DNA from: Enteractinococcus helveticum
GTDB taxonomy: Bacteria; Actinomycetota; Actinomycetes; Actinomycetales; Micrococcaceae
Direction of reading: 5' to 3'
NCBI RefSeq assembly: GCF_001657475.1
Contig: NZ_LXEY01000022.1
Location: 420,754 to 484,753, forward strand
Length of the DNA stretch: 64,000 nucleotides
Shown: positions 7,918 through 17,029 of the stretch, piece after piece
How positions within the stretch are numbered: the first letter of the stretch is position 1
How the letters are laid out: each line of letters opens with the position of its first letter
Program-made: the position numbers and the translations under genes
Notes under the pieces: generated by a model
Database searches by the model: none
Seen by the model: the letters and a program-made list of their open reading frames with translations, nothing else
What the model was told of the DNA's origin: nothing

Positions 7918-9066
7918 ATGAAAAAGTTGAAGGTTTTGGCAGCAATGTCGGGCGGTGTCGACTCGGCTGTGGCCGCCGCACGTGCCGTTGACGCCGGCCA
8001 CGACGTCGTCGGTGTCCACCTCGCACTGTCTCGCATGCCCGGCACCCTGCGTACCGGTTCACGCGGCTGCTGCACCATTGAAGATGCCTCGGACGCCTGG
8101 CGCGCCTGCGAAAAACTGGGCATCCCGTACTACACCTGGGACTTCTCCGAGCGCTTCCAAGAAGAAGTGGTCGAAGACTTCATCGAAGAATACGCCGCCG
8201 GGCGCACCCCGAATCCGTGCATGCGCTGTAACGAACGCATCAAATTCGCCGCCCTGCTGGAACGCGCCCTAGCGCTGGGCTTCGACGCCGTCGTCACCGG
8301 CCACTACGCCAAGGTCATTGAAAACGACAACGGCGATCTGGAACTACACCGCGCTGCCGACGACGCCAAGGACCAGTCCTATGTCCTAGGTGTCCTCACC
8401 GCCGAACAGCTCAAGCACTCGATGTTCCCACTGGGCGACACCCCGTCAAAAGAAATGGTGCGTGCAGAAGCCGCCGAGCGTGGCCTGTCGGTTGCCCAGA
8501 AACCCGACTCGCATGACATCTGCTTCATCCCCGACGGCGACACCCGCGGTTGGCTGGAAGAAAAGATCGACATGACCCAAGGCGCGATCGTTGACACCCA
8601 AGGCGATCAGGTCGGCACCCACCCGGGCGCGCAGGCCTTCACCATCGGGCAGCGTCGCGGCCTAGCCATTGGCAAACCTGCTGAGGACGGCAAACCCCGC
8701 TTCGTATTAGAAATCCGGCCCAAAGAAAACACCGTCGTCGTCGGCTCGCGCGACATGCTGGCCGTGGACCGCATCACCGGTATCCGACCCTCCTGGGCCG
8801 GGGCCCCGATAGCCGAAGAAGCCACCGGTAAATGGTTCAACTGCCACGTCCAGGTCCGCGCCCACGCCGAACCCGTACCAGGCCGCGCCCGCGTCACCAC
8901 CGGAGACGTTGACGGCGCCACCGACGTCGTATGGGAAATGGAACTTGACGAGACCATTCAGGGCGTTGCCCCAGGTCAGACGGCCGTCTTATACCAGGGC
9001 ACCCGTGTGTTGGGCCAGGTAACGATCCACAAGTCAATCAACGCGCAGCGCTTGGCACACGTCTAG
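7918..9066 (+). CDS. mnmA: tRNA-specific 2-thiouridylase MnmA
   Basis: A 382-residue ATP-dependent enzyme that thiolates U34 of tRNA-Lys, -Glu and -Gln. The N-terminal PP-loop is SGGVDS (11-16). The catalytic nucleophile is Cys101 in NPCMRCN, and the persulfide-forming cysteine is Cys202 in [12 protein letters not shown]. The C-terminal beta-barrel (about 270-375) is complete. The ATG at 7918 follows GAAAGAGAAG and comes 16 nt after the cysteine desulfurase, the expected sulfur donor. An extra double cysteine (RGCCTIEDA, 51-52) is common in actinobacterial MnmA. Confidence 0.95.
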   Translation: MKKLKVLAAMSGGVDSAVAAARAVDAGHDVVGVHLALSRMPGTLRTGSRGCCTIEDASDAWRACEKLGIPYYTWDFSERFQEEVVEDFIEEYAAGRTPNPCMRCNERIKFAALLERALALGFDAVVTGHYAKVIENDNGDLELHRAADDAKDQSYVLGVLTAEQLKHSMFPLGDTPSKEMVRAEAAERGLSVAQKPDSHDICFIPDGDTRGWLEEKIDMTQGAIVDTQGDQVGTHPGAQAFTIGQRRGLAIGKPAEDGKPRFVLEIRPKENTVVVGSRDMLAVDRITGIRPSWAGAPIAEEATGKWFNCHVQVRAHAEPVPGRARVTTGDVDGATDVVWEMELDETIQGVAPGQTAVLYQGTRVLGQVTIHKSINAQRLAHV

Positions 9067-9076
9067 ACTAGGAACC
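9064..9076 (+). promoter_or_regulatory. -10 box overlapping the mnmA stop codon; leaderless start of chorismate mutase
   Basis: TAGACT (9064-9069) includes the TAG stop of mnmA and lies 7 nt before the ATG at 9077. The intervening GGAACC is a poor ribosome binding site. The gene may be read both from here and by read-through from mnmA. Confidence 0.45.
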
Positions 9077-9412
9077 ATGACTTACGATTCCACGGCGTCG
9101 TCACTGACGGGCACCACCGATCCGGCCATCCTGGATGAACTCCTATCCATCCGCTCCAGCATCGACAACATCGATGCCACCCTGGTGTATCTATTAGCCG
9201 AACGCTTCAAATGCACCCAAAAAGTTGGCCAACTCAAAGCCCGCCACAACCTGCCCCCATCCGATCCGGAACGGGAAAAAGCACAAATCACCCGGCTACA
9301 TGAACTCAGCCGCGACGCCGATCTCGACCCGGCCTTCGCCGAGAAGTTTCTGAACTTCATCATCGAAGAAGTCATCCGCCACCACAAAGCCATCTCGCAG
9401 GAGCAACGGTGA
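9077..9412 (+). CDS. chorismate mutase, AroQ type
   Basis: A 111-residue all-helical protein of the AroQ class, converting chorismate to prephenate on the way to Phe and Tyr. Active-site positions are visible: Arg26 (LLSIRSSID), Arg43 (LLAERF), Lys54 (GQLKARHNL) and the pair Arg66-Glu67 (DPEREK). There is no signal peptide, so it acts in the cytoplasm. It overlaps the next gene by 4 nt (GTGA), indicating coupled translation. In many actinobacteria this small mutase needs a DAHP synthase partner for full activity; that gene is not in the window. Confidence 0.9.
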   Translation: MTYDSTASSLTGTTDPAILDELLSIRSSIDNIDATLVYLLAERFKCTQKVGQLKARHNLPPSDPEREKAQITRLHELSRDADLDPAFAEKFLNFIIEEVIRHHKAISQEQR

Positions 9413-10386
9413 CCCACCCTCTCGGGGTGGTTGATGGCACATTTGCCGGCACCGACCCGCATGCGGTCTATGCCCTGCAGCTCAACGAGCTTGGTGCACC
9501 CCATATCCCCGCGCTGGTTGAACTGCCCGACGTCGGCCCCCACGCCAACGGTCTTGGCAAAGTTATTGCCAACCTCGGTATGCCCTTCGAATTGCGCCCC
9601 TACGGGTGGCAATTGCAGCGCGGTGAGCGTCGCAACGCCGCTATTCAATTGCGCGTCGTATCGCACCGCAACTCCATCATTCAGGCCATGGCCGATATCG
9701 CTGCCGACGACGACGTCCCCGCCGTTTCCGTACGCCTGCTTGGACCCGTGAGCTTACTGGTTGACGCAATGTTGCCATCTGGGCAGCGAATTCTGCGCGA
9801 TGCCGGAGCGCGAACCGACGTGGCTGCGGCCTGGGCCGAAGGTGCTAGCGATTTGATCGCTCGAATTCACAGTGTGCTTGGTGCACGAGTCAGCTTATTC
9901 GTGCAGGAGCATCGCGCTGACGACGTCGTCAACGGCACCATTCGTTCGGCATCTGGTGCAGATATTGAACGTGCCGTAGATATCAGTGAGATTCGATCCT
10001 ACTGGGAACAGGCCGCAGAACTCGATGCTGAAGTATTTTTCGAAACTCCCGTTGCATTACTCGCCGATGCCGCGCAGGTCGGCTCCGTTGCATTGCACTG
10101 GCCAGTGGGCCGAAGCAATCAAACGGAACAAACCTGGGAACTCATTGACAGACTTCTCAGCGCAGACAACCCGGTTGCCTTACATCTGCAACGACGGCGA
10201 GATGCCGAGCGCTATGCCGAAGAACTGATTCAGCAGTATCTCGACTGGGGTTTAGACCCCGCGAACCTTGAACATGTGCGACTCGTGTATCAGTTCAACT
10301 TAGAAACCGAAGTTGCTGTTGGTTCCGGTCTTGAAGCATTGCGCACTATCGCCGGCCACGCCGGAGGATACGCCAGCAGCCTCTAG
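9409..10386 (+). CDS. MetE-like (cobalamin-independent methionine synthase-like) protein
   Basis: A 325-residue protein resembling the short actinobacterial relatives of the MetE C-terminal barrel: the opening GTFAGTDPHAVYALQLNEL, then PALVELPDVGPHANGLGK and the later RLLGPVSLLVDAML all match the general pattern. It is less than half the size of full MetE. The His and paired Cys zinc ligands of MetE cannot be picked out; in fact the protein contains no cysteine, so true methionine synthase activity is doubtful. It overlaps chorismate mutase by 4 nt and ends before a strong terminator. Function unknown. Confidence 0.65.
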   Translation: MTHPLGVVDGTFAGTDPHAVYALQLNELGAPHIPALVELPDVGPHANGLGKVIANLGMPFELRPYGWQLQRGERRNAAIQLRVVSHRNSIIQAMADIAADDDVPAVSVRLLGPVSLLVDAMLPSGQRILRDAGARTDVAAAWAEGASDLIARIHSVLGARVSLFVQEHRADDVVNGTIRSASGADIERAVDISEIRSYWEQAAELDAEVFFETPVALLADAAQVGSVALHWPVGRSNQTEQTWELIDRLLSADNPVALHLQRRRDAERYAEELIQQYLDWGLDPANLEHVRLVYQFNLETEVAVGSGLEALRTIAGHAGGYASSL

Positions 10387-10410
10387 CCTCGTTTTTGATT
10401 CGCATCGATA

Positions 10411-10450
10411 GCACTACCTCTGCGCAAGATCGCCGAGGTAGTGCTTTTTT
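10411..10450 (+). terminator. Rho-independent terminator of the csd-mnmA-mutase-MetE-like unit
   Basis: A perfect 10-bp stem, GCACTACCTC with GAGGTAGTGC, around a 14-nt loop, followed by six T (10445-10450). Confidence 0.92.
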
Positions 10451-10483
10451 ACTGCCTAACCCATCACCGCTGCTACCTGGAAC

Positions 10484-10690
10484 GTGTTAACCGGGGACGA
10501 GAGCCTGAAAGCCTGGGCACACGGCACCACCGATATCGACAACGCCATCACCCTATGCGCACTCCACCAGGCCGCGGTCCACAACGGCAAATGGACGATC
10601 CACACCATCAACGGCACCCACTTCTTCCAACCCGCACCCTGGTTAGACCCCACCCAACCACTGCTACGCAACATGTACTGGGCGATATAA
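10484..10690 (+). pseudogene. C-terminal remnant of a DUF222/HNH endonuclease
   Basis: Only ~68 codons remain, matching the C-terminal end of the DUF222-HNH proteins that are very numerous in actinobacteria: GTTDIDNAITLCALH, VHNGKWTIHTINGTHFF and PAPWLDPTQPLLRN. The second HNH half (Asn in DIDNA, His in LCALH) is there, but the first His pair and the whole DUF222 domain are missing, and no start with a ribosome binding site is present. It sits between a terminator and the end of a convergent operon. I regard it as a non-functional fragment. Confidence 0.75.
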
Positions 10691-10713
10691 CAACTCCTGT
10701 GGTTTGAAATTTT

Positions 10714-12006
10714 TTATAACCGGCCAGCAGCCTTCAATCGCAAGTAAGCATCTCCTACGGCCAACGGTAGATCAGCAGGTTGGGCCTCGATAACCTCAGC
10801 CCCATAACGATTCAGCAACTGAACCATCTTCCGATTCCGCTGTTTCTGAGCCTCAGCACTTGCTGCAATATACACCTCATCAGAAGTGGTGCGCTGGGTC
10901 GCCATGTCTTCGAGTTCCGGATCAGCCACTGCGGCAATGAGCACCACATGATGACGCGTCAGAATCGGCAAGATTGGGATCAGGCCCTCTTCGATTGCAG
11001 CCGAATCCAACGGGGTGACCAGCACAACCAACGCCCGTTGCCGCGTGATCTTGGAAACTTCAGGCGGAAGAATCGTCCAATCTGCTGCCAGCAGGCGAGG
11101 AAACACTTTGGCCAGTGCCGTAGCCATGCGATGCAGCAGGTGACCTTTTTCCTCAGAGGAAGACCGAGCGCGAATGGACTGGTCCATCGTCAAGAGATCT
11201 ACTCGATCACCCCCAGCATGAGCCAAAGCAGAAATGAACAGTGCTGCCTCAATACCTGCATCGAATCGCGTTTCATCACCAACACGAGCAGCAGAGGCCC
11301 GCGAGGAATCCAGCACCACAACAACCCGACGATCACGTTCAGGACGATAGGTACGGACAATCAGGCCGTCCGATCGAGCAGAAGCCCGCCAGTCAATGGT
11401 GCGCACGTCGTCACCACGCACATACTCACGCAATGCATCGAACTCATGTCCAGCGCCCGGACGGTGGACGGCAGATCGTCCCTCAATCTCACGCAGCTGT
11501 TGGATACGAGACGGCAAGTGCCGACGCGACCGAAACGGCGGAACGACGGTGACTTCACCCTCGTGGTGATGCGTGTGTTGCCGACCACCAAGACCAAGCG
11601 GACCATAGGTACGAATCGTCAGCTTGCGTGTGCGGACGGTGCCGCGTCGGTTCGGCGTCAGTATTGTCGTGAAGCGTTGTGTGGCATTGGGATCCAGATG
11701 GAGCCGTTGTTCCGGTTGGGTGTCGTGGGCAGACGGCTGCCATCCGTCGCGAACCAGTCCACGCATGACACGAGCTGTGTGGTTGGTTATTTCTACCCAC
11801 ACCTCCACTGGCTCCTCCAATCTGACCGGTGTATTGTCGCTGCGTCGGATCATGACCGCACGCGGGGAGGGCGTGAGCCACAGGTCGATGCCCAGCACGA
11901 CGACAAATACGCCCAGCAGTGCAAAGATCGTGCCCCAGCTGGGCCACAGAATCATCGGAATGAACCCGGCCAGGGCGAGCAGAACACAACGGAAAGAAAT
12001 AAACAT
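10714..12006 (-). CDS. DUF58 domain membrane protein
   Basis: A 430-residue protein. I place the start at ATG 12006, whose first base is shared with the TAA of the upstream moxR gene; the frame stays open further upstream only by running through moxR in another frame. Two membrane helices lie near the N-terminus (about 4-43). The DUF58 core is EFDALREYVRGDDVRTIDW followed by ARSDGLIVRTY, and a von Willebrand A-like stretch starts at VVVVLDSSRAS. DUF58 proteins are regularly encoded beside MoxR ATPases and are thought to act with them in metal-dependent assembly or chaperone roles. Last gene of a five-gene minus-strand operon. Confidence 0.88.
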   Translation of the reverse strand: MFISFRCVLLALAGFIPMILWPSWGTIFALLGVFVVVLGIDLWLTPSPRAVMIRRSDNTPVRLEEPVEVWVEITNHTARVMRGLVRDGWQPSAHDTQPEQRLHLDPNATQRFTTILTPNRRGTVRTRKLTIRTYGPLGLGGRQHTHHHEGEVTVVPPFRSRRHLPSRIQQLREIEGRSAVHRPGAGHEFDALREYVRGDDVRTIDWRASARSDGLIVRTYRPERDRRVVVVLDSSRASAARVGDETRFDAGIEAALFISALAHAGGDRVDLLTMDQSIRARSSSEEKGHLLHRMATALAKVFPRLLAADWTILPPEVSKITRQRALVVLVTPLDSAAIEEGLIPILPILTRHHVVLIAAVADPELEDMATQRTTSDEVYIAASAEAQKQRNRKMVQLLNRYGAEVIEAQPADLPLAVGDAYLRLKAAGRL

Positions 12007-12959
12007 TAACGTGGCACCGACACAGTAGCGATCAGACCGGTCAAAACCTGGTCGATGCTGACCCCGTCCATCTCGGCTTCTGGTCGCAGCGACACACGGT
12101 GGCGCAAGCAAGGTAACAGGAGTGCTTGAACGTCGTCGGGGGTAATGAAATCCCGACCGACCAGCCAAGCCCAGGCCTTTGCGGTCTTCATCAGCGCGGT
12201 GGACCCACGCGGTGACACGCCCATTTGGAAGGAGGGCGAATTTCGGGTCGCATGGATCAGCTCAACGATGTACCGCAACACCTCGGGGGAGGTCTTCACC
12301 TGAGCGATTTCTGCGCGAGCAGCCGCGATCGTGTCGGCGTCCGCGACAGCTTTCAGGCCAGCCTGGACCAGATCCGTGGGACGGAAACCGGTTGCGTGCC
12401 GATGCAGAATTTGTAGTTCTTCTTCGGGCGAGGGGAGATCGAGTTTGACCTTGAGCATGAAGCGATCCAGCTGGGCCTCGGGCAGGGGATAGGTGCCCTC
12501 GTATTCGATCGGGTTCTGGGTGGCAATGACCATAAACGGTTCGGGCAAGGGATAGGTAGTGCCATCCACAGAGACCTGATGTTCCTCCATGGCCTCCAGC
12601 AGCGCGGCCTGAGTTTTTGGTGGGGTGCGGTTGATTTCATCGGCCAACATCAGGTTGGTAAATACCGGCCCCTCGCGGAAGCGGAACTCGGCGGTGGAGG
12701 CGTCATAAATCAACGACCCGGTCACATCACCGGGCATCAGGTCCGGAGTAAATTGGACACGCGAGTTGTTCAGGTCCATGGCCTGGGACAGGCTACGCAC
12801 CAGCAGGGTTTTGGCCACACCGGGCACGCCTTCTAACAGGACGTGTCCTTCGGCAAGTAACCCAATCAACAGCGAGGTTACGGCGTGGTCTTGCCCGACG
12901 ACGGCTTTGGCGACCTCAGTTCGGACGTCGTTGAGGGCGGGACGGGCGGTGGTGTTCAC
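12006..12959 (-). CDS. MoxR-family AAA+ ATPase
   Basis: A 317-residue ATPase of the MoxR group, chaperone-like factors for maturation of specific protein complexes. Walker A is GVPGVAKT (44-51), Walker B NLMLADEIN (102-110), sensor 1 VIATQNPIEYEGTYPLPEAQ-like, and the C-terminal lid carries GVSPRGSTALMK. The N-terminus is short, as usual. It overlaps the DUF4350 gene by 4 nt and touches the DUF58 gene by 1 nt (TAATG), so production of MoxR and its DUF58 partner is probably coupled. Confidence 0.93.
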   Translation of the reverse strand: MNTTARPALNDVRTEVAKAVVGQDHAVTSLLIGLLAEGHVLLEGVPGVAKTLLVRSLSQAMDLNNSRVQFTPDLMPGDVTGSLIYDASTAEFRFREGPVFTNLMLADEINRTPPKTQAALLEAMEEHQVSVDGTTYPLPEPFMVIATQNPIEYEGTYPLPEAQLDRFMLKVKLDLPSPEEELQILHRHATGFRPTDLVQAGLKAVADADTIAAARAEIAQVKTSPEVLRYIVELIHATRNSPSFQMGVSPRGSTALMKTAKAWAWLVGRDFITPDDVQALLLPCLRHRVSLRPEAEMDGVSIDQVLTGLIATVSVPR

Positions 12960-14152
12960 GAGGACTCCTTTGTTGGCGCGCTGACGCGGTCGCGCACCTG
13001 GTGTTCGAGGTCTTGTAGCTGATTGGCCCAGGCGACGAGTTGCTGTGTGCTCAGCTCGCTGGTGGGCGGGGTGTAGAGCTGTTGCAGCTCGGGCCGGGAG
13101 GCGTTCAACTGCACGGCGGTTTCATTTAGGATCGCATCGGAGGAGGCCTGGGCACCTAGGCGCAGGAGCCGAGCCAGCCGGGCAAGCGATGCCTGTTGGA
13201 GTGTGACCAGGGCATGATACCGCTGGTGAGTTTTGGCATACATTCGCCCGCGGCCCACTGTGGTTTCGGCTGCCGGGACTTCTGCTGGGAGTGGCTCAAC
13301 GATCACGGGGCCGGTGCGTCGCCCACGGTAGAGCAACCAAATACCTGTGACGATGACCGCCCAGACAATACCCATCCGAGCCCAGTCGGGCAACTGGACC
13401 GGCGAGAGCTGGCCGTCGGTGTCCGGGTCGAACTGGAAGTCGGGTTGAAACCAGATCACGGTGTCTGATTGCCCCAGCGACCACAGCGCTAATGTTGCCG
13501 TGCCGTTGTCATACAGACCGGCGTTGGACAGCATGCGCCAGTCGGCAAAAATAATTGAGCCTTCGGGGCTCTGGGCAAATGCGTAGGCCGGATCCGCCTG
13601 GCCGGTGGATTCATCGACGACGGCGAAACAACCGTGGGCGTCGTCATCGATGACCACGCCCTGTCGAACAGCACCGATGGACCCGGCCTCCTGGGCTGCG
13701 GGCAGACGACAACTCTGGTCTGCTTCCAGGTTGTCTATGAAACCCAGGGTGCGGGTCTCATAGACGCCGTCGATGAGGTCTAGCTGTTGGGTGGCGGTGA
13801 CTCCCGCGAACACCCGCTGGTCTGCCGGGACCAGTTCGGCCAGTTCGCTCAGGCGCTCGTAGGATGCGGTGGCCATGGCCTGGTACTTATCGTGAAACAG
13901 GACCGTGGCATCGGGATTGCGCTGCAGTTCCGAGCGTAACTGGGTCATGGACTGGGCTGGGTGTACGGCAATGCCGTGGTCGCTGAGCACACTGGTCAGC
14001 GCTGCGGCGCCGTCGTTGGTTTGATCGTCAACGCCCAGGCTGCCATCGGTGCGGGCAGGCTGCATTGAGATCCAGACCATGACGGCCAACCAGATGGCAA
14101 CGATCAGCGCTATGACCAGCACAAGCCCGGTCTTGCGGCGAGTTTTGGTCAT
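12956..14152 (-). CDS. DUF4350 domain membrane protein
   Basis: A 398-residue protein with an N-terminal membrane helix (about 9-29) and a second around 272-294 (ARMGIVWAVIVTGIWLLY). The large extracytoplasmic part between them fits DUF4350 (NDGAAALTSVLSDHGIAV near the start). A basic/helical cytoplasmic tail follows. DUF4350 and DUF4129 proteins habitually flank moxR-DUF58 pairs in actinobacteria; their biochemical role is unknown. Overlaps both neighbours by 4 nt. Confidence 0.8.
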   Translation of the reverse strand: MTKTRRKTGLVLVIALIVAIWLAVMVWISMQPARTDGSLGVDDQTNDGAAALTSVLSDHGIAVHPAQSMTQLRSELQRNPDATVLFHDKYQAMATASYERLSELAELVPADQRVFAGVTATQQLDLIDGVYETRTLGFIDNLEADQSCRLPAAQEAGSIGAVRQGVVIDDDAHGCFAVVDESTGQADPAYAFAQSPEGSIIFADWRMLSNAGLYDNGTATLALWSLGQSDTVIWFQPDFQFDPDTDGQLSPVQLPDWARMGIVWAVIVTGIWLLYRGRRTGPVIVEPLPAEVPAAETTVGRGRMYAKTHQRYHALVTLQQASLARLARLLRLGAQASSDAILNETAVQLNASRPELQQLYTPPTSELSTQQLVAWANQLQDLEHQVRDRVSAPTKESS

Positions 14153-14793
14153 CGAGGCATCAACCTGACCGGGTTGTCGTGTGGGTGTGTTGCGCTTGGT
14201 TGGGCGGCGGCGACGGTTTGGGCCAGGGTGATCATGGTGCTCGTGGCCTCACGAGTTGGGATCGCACTGCCGTAACTGATCTCGTTGAACTGCTCCGAGG
14301 CCTCATGAATCGGGATGCGGTAGGAGGGCAATACACTGCCCAGCGACCAGCCAAACACAGTCGCGGTGGTTGCCGGGGTGACCTCAATAAGCTCCCGTTC
14401 CGCAGCCGAGCGCACCATGGACCGGTACGCCTGTAAATAGGCTTGGTCCAGTTGTTCGCTGGCCAGCAGTTGGCGGGCCTGGTCGAGGTACTGGGTCGCA
14501 GAAACACTGGGGTCAACCAGCTGGGCCTCGGCTTGGGTCGCGCCGGAGACTGATGGTCGGAAAAAGCGGATCAATAAAATCACCAGGATGACGACGGCGA
14601 GCACGAGGAATACCTGAATGATGACGCTACCGGCTCCGGAGGCATCGACGTTGAGTTGCATGGCATCGCTAAGCCATTGCAGCACACGTTCCCACCAGCT
14701 CATCGCAGCAGGGTCGACGTCATAGGAATCGATACGATCATTTAGTAGCCGTCGAGCGTCGTCGTCATCGGGCGTCCAGGGGATGGACGTCAT
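14149..14793 (-). CDS. DUF4129 domain membrane protein
   Basis: A 214-residue protein: N-terminal region beginning IPWTPDDDDARRLLNDRI, one membrane helix at about 58-80 (VIIQVFLVLAVVILVILLI), and a C-terminal helical domain with YLDQARQLLASEQLDQAYLQAYRSM, characteristic of DUF4129. The family is linked to MoxR operons and sometimes fused to transglutaminases; no transglutaminase is present here. 4-nt overlaps at both ends put it in the operon. Confidence 0.8.
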   Translation of the reverse strand: MTSIPWTPDDDDARRLLNDRIDSYDVDPAAMSWWERVLQWLSDAMQLNVDASGAGSVIIQVFLVLAVVILVILLIRFFRPSVSGATQAEAQLVDPSVSATQYLDQARQLLASEQLDQAYLQAYRSMVRSAAERELIEVTPATTATVFGWSLGSVLPSYRIPIHEASEQFNEISYGSAIPTREATSTMITLAQTVAAAQPSATHPHDNPVRLMPR

Positions 14794-16145
14794 GCACGCG
14801 GCCCCGGTGGGTTGGGTGGAGCTTGCGGTGGACCGGATGGGTCAGCCGGACCGGTTGGGCCAGCATATGGCGGGTATTGCGTTGGCGGGTAACCGCCGCC
14901 GGGTTGGGTGGATGCGGCTGAGGCGAATCGACCGGGAACCAGGTCGTCGGTTTCGTCGTTGGACGATAGTCCTTGTTGCCCGGAAGTGTCGAAACGATCG
15001 GCAACGGAACCAGTGGCGCGCTGGGCGGCCAGCTGTTGGAAGTGGATGCCCAGGCCTTCTTTGCGGAAGCGGTAATCGTAGTAGAACATGATCGAGATCA
15101 ACAGACCCATGTTGGTTACGATGAACCCGACCAGCGAGCTGACCGCGGTAATGATGAGGTTGGTGATCAGCATTGAGGTGAGCAGTTGTCCCTCGGTTCC
15201 AGCCGACATCAACACAAAGCTGCCCAGGAAGGACAGCGGACCGGTGATCACAACGGATACGAAGCCCAAGATGATGCCAAACAGCAACGCTATGCCCAAC
15301 GTACGCCAGAAATAGCCGCGGGTCAGTCCCCAGGAGCGACGAAGCGCTGCGAAAATGCCGATATCTTCGACCACCATGGCCGGGATGACCAGGTGCCAGC
15401 GAATGGCAAAGAATACCGCTGCGATCGCTGGGAGGATTACCGCCAAGAGAAATCCAAAAATTGCCGCAGCGATAGCTCCGCCGCTGTCAGGTTCCCCACC
15501 GGCAAAGACCGCGGCGGCAACCAATACCAGCAGTAGTGCCATCACCAGGTAGATGACGATCACGGCTGCCACCATCAGCGCCAGCAGACCAACAAGTTTG
15601 CCCCATTGGCCGCGCAAGAGTCGAAAACCCTGACTCAGTGAGGTCTTCATGTCGATCGCGCCGCGACCCAACATGATCGAATACATGCCCCAGTTAAAGG
15701 TTTGACCAACCATCAGAACTAACTGTGACAGCAAGATAGAACCGAAAAACCCGATGCTCCCTCCTGCGGTGAACAGCTGGTCGGCGGTTGCAAACGGATC
15801 AGCCATCGTGGCCCCGAAAGACCGTAGTAAGAAGAACTCGCCGGTTGCCGTGATGACAGCCGCAACTGAGCCAAAGATTAAGGCTGCACCGAAAAATAAG
15901 CCCGGCGATTTGCGAATCGTGGCGAAAAGTCCTGAGAAGTAATCACCTAACGTCAGCGCGCGCAGGGGTAAGGTGCCCGGTTGCGCGACTGCGGCATAGG
16001 GCGACGGGGACCCGTAAGGCGGATACGGTGACGGCTGTGCTGCACCCCCATATGGAGTATTGCTCTGAGGGTTCCAACCGTAGGATCCCGGCTGGTGAGC
16101 GCCCGGTTCCTCGTTGGGTGGTGGGGTTGGGCCTTGATAAGACAT
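14790..16145 (-). CDS. multi-pass membrane protein (glycerophosphoryl diester phosphodiesterase membrane-domain type)
   Basis: A 451-residue protein and first gene of the operon. The first ~60 residues are a Pro/Gly/Tyr/Gln-rich cytoplasmic tail. About six hydrophobic helices follow between residues ~85 and ~365, with LPLRALTLGDYFSGLFATIR just before the first; this resembles the membrane domain seen in some glycerophosphodiesterases (PF10110), without any catalytic phosphodiesterase domain. Another Pro/Gly-rich tail ends the protein. GAGGAG lies 3-8 nt before ATG 16145. The gene is divergent from mtrA. Confidence 0.75.
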   Translation of the reverse strand: MSYQGPTPPPNEEPGAHQPGSYGWNPQSNTPYGGAAQPSPYPPYGSPSPYAAVAQPGTLPLRALTLGDYFSGLFATIRKSPGLFFGAALIFGSVAAVITATGEFFLLRSFGATMADPFATADQLFTAGGSIGFFGSILLSQLVLMVGQTFNWGMYSIMLGRGAIDMKTSLSQGFRLLRGQWGKLVGLLALMVAAVIVIYLVMALLLVLVAAAVFAGGEPDSGGAIAAAIFGFLLAVILPAIAAVFFAIRWHLVIPAMVVEDIGIFAALRRSWGLTRGYFWRTLGIALLFGIILGFVSVVITGPLSFLGSFVLMSAGTEGQLLTSMLITNLIITAVSSLVGFIVTNMGLLISIMFYYDYRFRKEGLGIHFQQLAAQRATGSVADRFDTSGQQGLSSNDETDDLVPGRFASAASTQPGGGYPPTQYPPYAGPTGPADPSGPPQAPPNPPGPRA

Positions 16146-16251
16146 GGGCTCCTCACAGTGTCGGACAAACCGGGCGTGCAGGTACAGTAATCGTCAACCG
16201 GTTACTACAACAGATTCTAACCACGCTTGACCGACAACAGCGATCATTTTT

Positions 16252-16325
16252 GACGTGATTGGGGGGAATCCCCAATATAAAGCGGGTTCTAGGCTCTTGT
16301 CCGGTATGCTTTAGACGGGTAATTA
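16252..16325 (+). promoter_or_regulatory. mtrA: mtrA upstream region: inverted repeat and possible promoter
   Basis: ATTGGGG and TCCCCAAT arms form a short inverted repeat near 16258-16276. Downstream, TTGTCC (16297-16302) and TAATTA (16320-16325) are spaced by 17 bp, resembling -35 and -10 boxes; TATGCT at 16305-16310 is an alternative -10. This is a weak assignment. Confidence 0.3.
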
Positions 16326-16354
16326 ATACGCCAGTAGCGCGGGAAGGAAGCCGG

Positions 16355-17026
16355 TTGAAGACCAAAATTCTAGTGGTTGACGACGACGAAGCGTTAGCCG
16401 AAATGATCGGGATTGTGCTCAGTAACGATGGGTTTGAAACCTATTTTTGTTACGACGGCGCCCAAGCAAACGATATGTATCGCAGCGTTCGTCCCGATTT
16501 GGTGCTATTAGACCTTATGCTTCCCGGTAAGGATGGCATCGAGATTTTGCGTGAGCTTCGCAAAGAATCTGACACGCCCGTCGTCATGCTCACCGCCAAG
16601 TCTGAAACCGCCGACGTCGTGCGCGGACTCGAAGCCGGTGCCGACGACTATGTGCCAAAACCGTTTAAACCCGCTGAACTGGTGGCACGCGTGCGCGCGC
16701 GACTTCGCGAAACCGACACAAAAGACTCCGAAACCTTACAGATCGCAGATCTATCGATCGATGTTGCCGGTCATGAAGTCACACGCGACGGTGTGAATCT
16801 GAACCTGACCCCGCTGGAATTTGATCTATTGGTGGAGCTAGCGCGTCGTCCTGGGCAGGTGTTGACCCGTGAAGAGCTGCTCGAAGAGATTTGGGGCTAT
16901 CGTCATCAGGGCGATGCCCGGTTAGTCAACGTGCACGTGCAGCGACTGCGCGCCAAAGTGGAAAAAGACCCCGATAAACCCGAAGTGATTCTCACCGTAC
17001 GCGGGGTTGGATACAAAGCCGGCTAG
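16355..17026 (+). CDS. mtrA: response regulator MtrA (OmpR/PhoB type)
   Basis: An essential actinobacterial regulator of cell-wall, division and osmotic genes. I choose TTG 16355 because GGAAGGAAG sits 5-13 nt before it and the protein then begins MKTKILVVDDDEALAEMIG, like other MtrA proteins; the frame is open further upstream from 16259 but that extension is not conserved. The receiver domain (1-115) has acidic residues Asp9-Asp10, phospho-acceptor Asp53 (LVLLDLMLPG) and Lys in KPFKP. The winged-helix domain (about 128-222) has LTPLEFDLLVELAR, RLVNVHVQRLRAKVE and GVGYKAG. 223 residues. The kinase gene mtrB follows after 3 nt. Confidence 0.95.
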   Translation: MKTKILVVDDDEALAEMIGIVLSNDGFETYFCYDGAQANDMYRSVRPDLVLLDLMLPGKDGIEILRELRKESDTPVVMLTAKSETADVVRGLEAGADDYVPKPFKPAELVARVRARLRETDTKDSETLQIADLSIDVAGHEVTRDGVNLNLTPLEFDLLVELARRPGQVLTREELLEEIWGYRHQGDARLVNVHVQRLRAKVEKDPDKPEVILTVRGVGYKAG

Positions 17027-17029
17027 CTT

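Noticed and set aside
10780..12009. Plus-strand open frame of 409 codons opposite the DUF58 gene
   Set aside because: Antisense shadow; no motifs, and the DUF58 frame on the other strand is certain.
12006..12168. Upstream extension of the DUF58 protein
   Set aside because: It would overlap moxR by 160 nt and encode an Arg/Pro-rich stretch before the natural membrane-helix start at 12006.
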